Assembly: GCA_026182355.1 (NCBI GenBank)
Contig: JAPFBL010000001.1
Location: 558,001 to 622,000, forward strand
Length of the DNA: 64,000 nucleotides
Origin: Hermatobates lingyangjiaoensis
Lineage: Eukaryota > Arthropoda > Insecta > Hemiptera > Hermatobatidae
Direction of reading: 5' to 3'
The position numbers and the translations under genes are program-made. The notes beneath the pieces were generated by a model, which was given only the letters and a program-made list of their open reading frames with translations, did not search any database and was not told the origin of the DNA. Positions 51,401 through 61,500 of the stretch are shown here, piece by piece (the first letter of the stretch is position 1; each line of letters starts with the position of its first letter).

Positions 51401-54344
51401 ATACAAATTCAATTCATTACAATGAATATTCACAGTTCAATATATTGAGATTTTGAAACACAATTTGGAATAATGAAAATAACATTTTATATTGATTTAA
51501 TTATTTAAATATTGTATACGTTATTACAGTTAAATGACTTTTATCTACTATGAGTACAACTTAATATTTTTTTGTTCAGTTTTCATCATTATTCTATAGT
51601 ATTTTAAAAACCTTTTTTTCTCAACGTCCACAAGTATTAAATCCGCCTCCTGTGTATTTTCCAAGTTCCTCATTTGTCAATCAGAAACTGTTTTAGCTTT
51701 TTCGGCATCCATAATGTCGTCAGAGTCCAACTTAATTATGTCGGCATCCAATTTAGTTATATCGGTATTCATTTTAGCTACATTAATTTTTGTTACTTCG
51801 GCAACCATTTTACTTATATTGGCATCCATTTTGTTTACATTGGTATCCATATTAATTATGTAAGCATCCATTTTTAGTTATATTGACGCCCATTTTTATA
51901 ATTACTTAACGACCCGTGGCCCCTTGTGTCACTGGGTAGATCAGCTAGTATTTAATAGAACAAAAAATTATTTAAAAGTGAAATGTATGTACTTCTTTCA
52001 TCATTGTCACTGGTAATGTTACATTCATATTGTTGTGACTATGTGAAATAAAAATTAAAAAAAAAGTGAAAAGTTTAATTTATTTTATGATGTAATTACA
52101 TAAAACATTTATTTTGTGATGTAAATAAACTATCACTTAAATTTATATACACAATGAAGTATATTTAAAACAAACAAAACTTGTAAATTGAAATATTCCA
52201 TGTATTTTGCCAACATAAAATAGCATTAATGAAAGGAGGAATGTGTCGTTATAATATTTCTTTAGAACATTCATATTTAAGCTGACATTTATATTTAAGT
52301 TTGTATTCCTAAAATTATTCATTTTAAACTTCTAATAGTTTATTATATGTACTTTCGGAATACTTTTATCTGGTTAATACGAAGGTTCCAAATACGAATT
52401 TTTAATGAAAACTTTGGCATCATATTTTGATTTGAACCAGGAAAACTGACAGATTTATGATAAATAAATTTGTTTTGCATATATATCAAACAAGAATTAA
52501 GAGTAAGCACATGAAATAAAAAAAAAACATCGTCTAAACAACAATAAGATTTCCAAAATGAGACTAAGATCTTTCGTAGAAAATAGGTAGTTAGGTTTAT
52601 ATCGGTAATAGATTTTACATCTGGAGTCATAAAATTTATCTGACTTATATTGAGAGAATTTATTTTTCATTCTTCTTTCTTTTTTAATGCCGTTATTTGT
52701 AGAGTGATATATTACTCACTGTTTTCTTTAACATTTATTTGAATACCTCATCATCAATTGGAATTGACAGGTATCCCAATTTTCACCTGTGCGTGGACAT
52801 CAAACAAGGACATCAGAGTTTTATAATTATATATAGATAGATAAGGAGAATATAATTTCATCTGGAAAACATTAGTACTTTAAAATTAAAGTTGTATTTT
52901 CTCAAGATGTTTGGTTGATTTTTTAACTACAGTATGATTTTTTCATATATAATATTATTGAACCTTTTTTCAGGTGATACTTTAAAATTTTCTGAGAAGG
53001 AAAATGAAGATGAAAGTGAAGATGAAGTGGGTGGTATATTCAAGGTAGTGAGGAATAAACAGGAAACTATAATGAAAGCTAAGGATGCTATGGATGTGAC
53101 AGATTCTTCAAAGTTTCAAATTAAAAGCCTCAAAGATTGGACCTCCCCAGATGTAAGTGTCCTACTCTACTCAATATTCCTTTACATTAAACAAAAAAAT
53201 AAAAAAATAAGAAGTAGTATTAATAACTAACTGGTGCATCATGGTACCAACGTTTATTAATGTTTGACTATTAATTTTCTCTTCTTTCATTCCAGTTGAA
53301 TACAAAAATATGGTTATCTAGTTTCAGGAATTCATAAAAGACTGTTTCATAACAGGTAAATGGAAAATGGAAGAAGATGCCAGTGAGTTGCTTAAACTTG
53401 ATAATATGAGTGACGAAGAAGTGGAAGGCGATTTTGAGGATCTGGAAACAGGAAAGAAAGTCACTGCTTCAAAGAAATCAGGTAATTTAAACTTTATTAT
53501 TAAGAAAGCAGTAAAGAAATTTCAATACATGAATGAGGAATTAGGTTCTGTTGATATGGCCAATTATATTATTCATCAGTAAATAATTGTCAACATTTTA
53601 GTCAATTTATATATATATATATATATTTCGTTGAACAGCTGACCGTATTTCGCTGATCTCATTTTCTTCACTAGTTTTTCAAGGTTTCTGAATACCTTCT
53701 TCTTTCCTTCATCCAAACGTTGGAGAATGTTAATTAAGTTATAACCGACATGTTTCGACTGGCTTCCAGTCATCTTCAGGGTGATTAATTAAACAAAGAA
53801 GAAAATTATTAGTCTTTGGAGTTGGTATTAAGACACATTATACAGTAGAAGTTTGAAGTAGCTGCTCTTGGCCTGGTTTTCAAGGCTACTACTGACTGAG
53901 GTGGGGTGGATGGTGGGGTGGGGTACTGACAGTTAACGGTTTTTTCACCCAATCAGACGTGTATAGTTTAAGCACTCTCTCGCTACTACCCGTCTGAATA
54001 TTTATTGTAGGTTTATTCTGTTTAATTATTATTGCTTCTGCGATTTGCAGCCGATTGAAGTTGTTTTCTTTTCTAATTATTTTAGTTCCACTCACGAGTA
54101 GGTCTCTAGTTATTTTGGTATTATGCTTGTCCTCTGAATGTTTCTTGGGACCGCCTATAAGAAGGTGCATGGTAAGTCTTCTCGACAGTGATGTAGTTGT
54201 CATCCCAATGTATGAATCGTTGCAGGGCTCACGGTCCCCGATTTGACAGGTGTACTCATACACGAGATTAGACTCCTTCAGTTGAGAATCTTTAACCTTA
54301 TTGCTATTTCTCATCACTAGGCTGCTTATGGTGGTGTACCATAT

Positions 54345-54414
<70 letters not shown>

Positions 54415-54891
54415 ATTTCACATAAACACGTGAAACAACAATCAATGATCAAACCACAATAAGAAATGGAAAACAAGACTAAGATCTTTCAACCGTAACA
54501 AGCGGTCTTCGTCAGAGTCAAAAACCCAACTGACTGATATATATATATGACAGAGTCAGTTGGGTTTTTGACTCTGACGAAGACCGCTTGTTACGGTTGA
54601 AAGATCTTAGTCTTGTTTTCCCATTTCTTATTGTGGTTTGATCATATATATATATATATATATACACTCACTTGATAAACGGAAAGACGATCCAAACTAG
54701 ACACAATAACAGTTCAAAATTGAAGATAGTTAGCACAAAAATATAAATAAATAAAGTCGGTTACTGGCCGTTGCGTCTATAACGTGCTTTGGTCTCCCTT
54801 TCTCTTTTCTCCTGACGACGGATTTCCCGAAAATTTGAGTTTTGAAGTGTGTTTCTTTACTTTGTGTGCTACCTATCGTCAATTTCGAACT

Positions 54892-54922
<31 letters not shown>

Positions 54923-55467
54923 AGTGTAAAATTTGGAAGCAGTCCTTCTTTTAAGCATATTTCGTTGAACAGCTGACCGTATTTCGCTGATGTCATTTTC
55001 TTCACTAGTTTTTCAAGGTTTCTGAATACCTTCTTCTTTCCTTCATCCAAATGTTGGAGAATGTTAATTAAGTTGGAACCGACATGTTTCGACTGGGTTC
55101 GACCAGTTGGACGGTTGGGTCTCCAACCGTCTCTGATCCAGTGCACTTGGTTTCCCTCTCTTATCTCTCCTGAAGACGGTTCAAACCGAAAATTAGAGAC
55201 TGTAAGTGTGTTCTTCTGATTTCTCTATATTTCTTTGTTTATATTGAACTATATTTGTCCGTTTTGGATCGTATTTCCAACGAAAAAAAGTATATATATA
55301 TATAATTAAAGTTACAGCTAGAGAACACAAGAAAAAGGACGAACACTCACGAATCTCGATTATTTCGGCGTCTTGCCGTCTTCAGGAGAGTAGAAAGAAA
55401 GAAAATAAAATAAAAGGAGAAAGAATGAAGGAACGGAGACGTAAATGCGTCCACTGACCGATGTAAA

Positions 55468-55554
<87 letters not shown>

Positions 55555-58500
55555 GGTGTGTTCTCTAATCGGGGTTCGGTCAATTTTCCAGGATAAAAAA
55601 TTAAACTCTCGTTGCCAACGTTTCGGTTTTATTTAAAACCTTTTTCATAGGCCTACAAACAAAAGATAATAAGAAATCACATATCAACATCAAACATATA
55701 CACAATATGAAAATGGATTGTTACAACTTATGAATATTACAAGCAGAAATATTTCAGAGACACATAAAACAATATTACTTACAGAAGTAAGAATTTTTTA
55801 ACTAAGAAAATGAAATTTACATTTTTTAAAGGAACAACAATGTTAACCGGACAAAACCTTCGACTAGACTAATAAGATAACATTACACATAACCTCAACA
55901 CTGTTCACTCAAGGGAACTAAATAAATCAAATTTCACTAAAAATCAGCACAACACTCCAGAATAAATATTACTAAAATTAGTAATATCACTTCTATGATT
56001 AATCAAACTTAGATCCTTTTTAATATATAACATCTCAAGTGTCTTCCTTCTTTGCTCATCTTTTTCTTTTTCTATTACAGTTGTATCTTCAAAATCGAAC
56101 GTGTGACCTTCGTTAATGGCATGACCAGCTAAGGCTATTGCGTTACTTTTATTTGTTCTTATCGAATAATTATGTTGGTATACCAACATATATATATATA
56201 TATATATATATACAATAAGAAATGGGAACACAAGACTAAGATCTTTCAACCGTAACAAGCGCTCTTCGTCAAAGTCAAAAACCCAACTGAAACACTAGAT
56301 GCAGAAAACATCTGGTGAGGAGTTGAGAAGAGTGGGAGGGAAGAGAACTGACGGTTTCCCATTGTGCTGGACCTGTATGGTTGTGTTCTCCAAACTAACC
56401 TCTAGGTTAGCCGGAAGTGTTGTACCATAGAGGGTATGTCCGACCTGACTGCTATAGAGTTCCTCCATGACTCTTCTGTGCTGTTCTAGGATAGGACTTT
56501 CTATTAGTTCTGCTGATTGAGTAACCAGTCAGACTGAACTTGTGTTGTGGTGCTAAGTGAGTTTCACTGAGCAGCACTATATCGATGGAGTAACGAGTGA
56601 GAAACTCTGAGAGCTCGTTCACCTTTGCTGGAATACCATTGGTATTCCAAATGTGGACTTTTAATCTTCTATTATCCCTGTTCATGATAGTAGGAAAATA
56701 GCAGCATGATCCTTCAAGGAAATTGTATCTATCACCTTGGACAATCGCACTGCCGCACTTAAGCGAGACAGTAGCTCATTGTCTTGTAAGGCCTTTATGA
56801 CCGTCAAGAAATCGTTCTTGTCTTGAACTGCTGGTGAAACAAGCACAAAGAGAACTGACTCTTCCCTCCCACTCTCAACCCCTCACCAGATGTTTTCTGC
56901 ATCTAGTGTTTCAGTTGGGTTTTTGACTCTGACGACGACCGCTTGTTACGGTTGAAAGATCTTAGTCTTGTTTCCCATTTCTTATTGTTGTTTGATCATT
57001 GATATTTATATAAATATTGATAAAAGTATCGACCGTGGAATAGAAACAAAACTAAAGTTTATCGGGACTCGGTCAGTTCTTCAGGTTCAAATTAAACTCT
57101 CATTGCCAACGTTCTGTTTCAAAATTTATACTTCTGCCTATGAAAAAGGTTTTAAATAAAGACCGAAACGTTGGTAATGGGAGTTTAATTTGAACCTGAA
57201 GAACTGACTGAGTCCCGATAAACTTTACTGTTGTATATATTATAAACTATATTGACACAAGGAACACTCAGAAATGAAACAGAAACTCACTACTATATTT
57301 CGATGTCCTCGTCATCAGGAAGATAGAATTGAGTCGCTCCGCAGGCAGACAACGACTCATCTTCGTGTTTCTGTTTCATTTCTGAGTGTTCTTTATGTCA
57401 ATATAGTTTATTTAGTTCGTGGAATCGTTTCATTATATATATATATCCTCTCCATAAAATTGAATTAGTCAAATTATTCTTTTTCCTATATCTGCTAATT
57501 ACTACAACTTCATAATCATAATTGTGAACATAGATGCAATTGCAATAATTCGATGAACATGTTTTTTTTTCTCCACGGAAGGCCAACTCTCCGTTATTAG
57601 TTTGATTTCAGTCAAACTGACTGCTCTTTTATTTTAATTTATATTTATTTATATTCAATGTGAAAAGTTATTTCAATGACTTCTAACTTTTCAAAGGAAG
57701 TAATATTATACCTCAGGCTATTGAATGGAAGCGTGACTAAAAAAATTGTAACTTTACAAAAGTATTTGTGTCAAATAAATTTTTAGTATTCCTTTACAAA
57801 TTGAAAGATTGTTATCTCATTGAAATATGCTTTGTACAAATACTTCAAGCATTTTTTAGGTGAACAACAGATTGTTGATGAAAAAGATAAAACAAAACAA
57901 GATCTTTTAGAGAAGAAAAGAAAGTTGAAAGAAAAATTCGATATGGAATATGACAATGTGGATGAAGAAGAAACCCACTTTGATGAAATGAAATCGGAAG
58001 CCAATAGACAGGCTCAGGTAAGTCTTTATCTCTGTTAAAGGATCTGAAATAAGTTTCTTATGTTATAGAGTAGAGTATGTTGTTCAAGTGAAATGAAATG
58101 TTAAATCGACTACTGTAATGTAACACCGGCTGAATAGTTTTGTTCAGCAAAAATAACGTGAAAAAATGGTGAAGCTATTTGATGATTCTCAACTTTTAAA
58201 TCTTGTTAGTATGCTAGAAACCTAATAGAACAGGTTACTCTGTTTATGATTGTAGCTGTATTATATGTTGTAGGAGTACTAATGTTCTGTGATGTATTTT
58301 TGAAAACAGTATCTCATCATTTAAGGTTTCATTTACAAAAAGAAACTACAATTCTTTCTTTGTCCAGTATCGTCACAGTTTCATGCAATTTCTGATTTTA
58401 ATTAGAAACCATAGTTTTATGTCCTATTGTTTGCATTCCTATTCCCAATATCTTAAAGGCACTTCTTATTTCCTGCTTGAAAAGTGGTCTCAATTTAGAG

Positions 58501-61500
58501 TGAATGAATTTCATTGACTCTTGATTTCATAGACTAAGGTGGGAGGGTGGTGGCATGTAGATTTATACTCTGTTTCATGTATCCTCACTTCTGTCTTCTT
58601 CTCTCCTGAAGACCGTGTAGAGCCGAAATTATATATAAACTCAATACACACAAAGAACAGACATAAACGAGATCACGAAAACACTGGTACAGTTCAACAC
58701 AATCGTCATCAGATAGAAAGACATGAGTCGCTCCGAAAACAAGAGAGGAAGAGAAGTCTTATTGAATGGGCACTTAGTCAATGTAGCCAATTTATGATGG
58801 GAGGGGGAGAGGAAACAAGGAAAATAAAGAAAAACATTTTAAAAATAACAAAAATTAATTATTAATAAAATAGTCAACTGTAAATGATAAATAAGTAAAC
58901 GCAATTGTTTAAAAAGACTTAGTATATCATAAAGAACAATTAACGATTGGGGTTGAGTACAGGAGCAGATCTACCTGCCAGAAGAAGAAGCTCTTGACTT
59001 ATTTGTCTCATGGGAGGTAGATCTGTGCCTTGATTTAACCTCAGTTGCTAATTGCTCTTCATTTATTCAACCTTTTTAAATAATTTTGTTTACTGTTTTT
59101 TTTATATATACTTCGTTTTTTAATATTTTTTTTTATTTTTATTGGTTTTAATTTTTTTCGTTCTTTATTTTTCCTTGTAAATTATTATTTTTCCCCTACC
59201 TCCGTAAATTGGTTACACTGATTTACAGCCTCTTCAATCCTTGCTGTAGTGAAATGGCTTCAGTTCAGTCCTTGCTTATCTTCGGAGCGGCTTACACCTT
59301 TCTACCTGATGGAAGAGCAATCGAAATATAGTAATGCATTTAAATGTTTAATATAAGTAGTGAATTAAATTTATAGAGCTTTTATGAAGTGGAATTATTT
59401 TGAATATATTACGAATTAAATTTATAAAGATTTTATGAATAAAATTATTTTACAAATATTACAAATTATTTTATAAATTATATTTATGAAGATATACGAA
59501 GGGCAATAGTAAATTATAAAATTTGAAATAGCTTTATCATATAATCTTTTAACAGAAAAAAATCCATGTTTAATAATATTTGCTGTTGTAAACGGATTAT
59601 AGAAATATTTTATGTTAGGTTCATATTAGATCTGTTGTAGCTTGTTGTATTGAGGAATCTTCATTTAAGAGAAAATTCTAGAAAACTGAACTGTTTTGTC
59701 TAATTTTTTAAATTTCTCTTGATATCGTAGAAATCTCTGCACTACCATTCACTACAGTGGTCCAGCTCTGCTACTCACCGGCAGTGATTCATATGTTAGT
59801 GATAAATGCTTGCACTACTACACAGTCGTGACCAGGGCATCTACAATCTCAGATTAATCTCATTTCTCTCAACAGTAGAGCACATTTATTAATGCTTATT
59901 CATTTTGATATTACAATTTATATTAATATAGCTTCTCGACCACTGATATTTCAAATTCCCAGAATCTTGAGGATTTTGGTCATAAACATACAACTCCTGA
60001 TTATATGCCGACGTTTCGCCAAAAGTTGTTTAGCATTTTTGAGGCTTGTTTTAGAGGAAACACTATTTAACGGTCCATGCTTTTATCTAGCTGCATCATA
60101 ACAGATACACCTTCCTGTAGATGTGAAAATGCCAAACAACTTTTGGTGAAACGTCGGCACATAATCAGGAGTTGTATATTTATGACCAAAATCCTCAAGA
60201 ACCCCTTCTGAGAATTTACAATTTATATGTGTGTATATGTTCTTCACATCTCTGTTATAATATTATATTACTAAATTGAAGAAACGTCCACACGGACTTA
60301 TAAAACTTTAAATTACGAGTACAAAAAACATGACGCAGAAAAAAGAGCAAATACACTCTTACTAAATTCAATATTTTGAACCGTTGTTCGTCCTCCCTTC
60401 TTGTCTTCTCGTGATGGCGAACAACAGTTCGAAATATTAAATTTAGTAAGTGTGTATTTTCTCTTTTTGTCTGTGTCGTTTTTTTGTAATTTAAAGTTTT
60501 ATAATATTATATTAATCACATGAAAATTAAATAAGTGTGTGGATGTCATGGATTGAGTGTTAAGTCCTGATGCAGCCCTTATAAGTACACTTCGGTGTTC
60601 CATTAAATCAGGGTTTAACCTTTCTACGTTGGAGGTCATGCTTGACGACATTGAATAGGAAAGAGCAAAGTCATCAATTCAAGAAAGTAAAACGTAGCTA
60701 AATAACTATAAATCTATAGTATAAATAAAAAAAAGGATTAAACAAATAATTAAAACCAAACATAATAAAATGTTTATCTTAATAAATCTAAATTAACATC
60801 AACAATATCTAAAATAAATCTCCAGCATTGAACATAAAAAAATCTTTAAATTTAACGACTTTACTTGAGCCTTAAACGTTAATTCTAAATTGGCAACTTT
60901 AAAAAGAGAATAGGTCAATGTTTCCCAAATCGGCCTCGTAGAATCTTGGGCAGCGTGATTTTGCATGACAGTATTCAAAACAATTCTCAGAAAAATATTC
61001 ACTTTTTATAAAAAGCAATTGGACTTTATATAGAATTATTTAAATTTTTATTTTGAAGTGTTAATTTGTTTCTTAAAATAATCTATTTTTCAACTTCTTG
61101 TGATAATCTTGATTTATTATTCATCACCTGTTGCAAATTTGTTTAGTATTTCTCAGTTTACAATTAAACTTTTCTTATTCTATAAATATAGAAATAAATA
61201 AAAAAAGAAATCTTGTGTGCGATATCTTACCTCATCTCATTCAGTTTAGACAAACTTTTTTTTTTTTTTTGAAGGCAGTTATTTGGTGATTGTTAGAAAG
61301 TGGTGAAAAGTCGTCCTTATATTAAACAACTATGTCGGCTGAATCATAGTCTCGTGAACCGATGGAGTACTTCAATGCAGAGTTGTCGGTTAATTTTTTA
61401 AGTCTTTCAAACTTGACCTCTAAATATTCCTAAAATTGACTTGAAAATCCCATTATACATACAAATAACGAGGTAGTTAATAAATCAATTTACTCACCTT

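Larger units (their letters stand above)
50852..52973 (+). other. BMS1 intron 10
   Basis: It holds repeat unit 2, the heptad minisatellite, a Helentron end, a decayed foldback-family piece at about 52480-52575 (GACTAAGATCTTTCGTAG), and a possible Helentron 3' tail at 52820 (TTATATATAGATAG). The rest is AT-rich. Confidence 0.6.
53629..54339 (-). mobile_element. Penelope-like element C: C-terminal frame, terminal repeat and start of the next unit
   Basis: On the minus strand the order is GIY-YIG C-terminus (54339-53889), 3' region, hammerhead-like core (53780-53743), then the start of a PLE reading frame (53773-53629), cut by a TA repeat. This is the head-to-tail partial tandem layout known for PLEs, where a truncated unit is followed by the terminal repeat and 5' part of another. 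Both outer borders are TA microsatellites. Confidence 0.75.
53482..57859 (+). other. BMS1 intron 12, PLE graveyard
   Basis: The 4.4-kb intron is almost wholly PLE-derived pieces in both orientations, separated by TA microsatellites, plus a Jockey fragment. The last ~400 bp before exon 13 (57447-57859) shows nothing recognisable. Confidence 0.8.

Noticed and set aside
54409..54650. CRISPR-like or palindromic array
   Set aside because: There is one pair of inverted arms, not regularly spaced direct repeats with unique spacers, and the DNA is eukaryotic.
55347..55583. Frames rich in Tyr-Ile repeats (also near 3604, 54400 and 56200)
   Set aside because: They run through TA microsatellites. Only the parts outside the repeats match PLE proteins.
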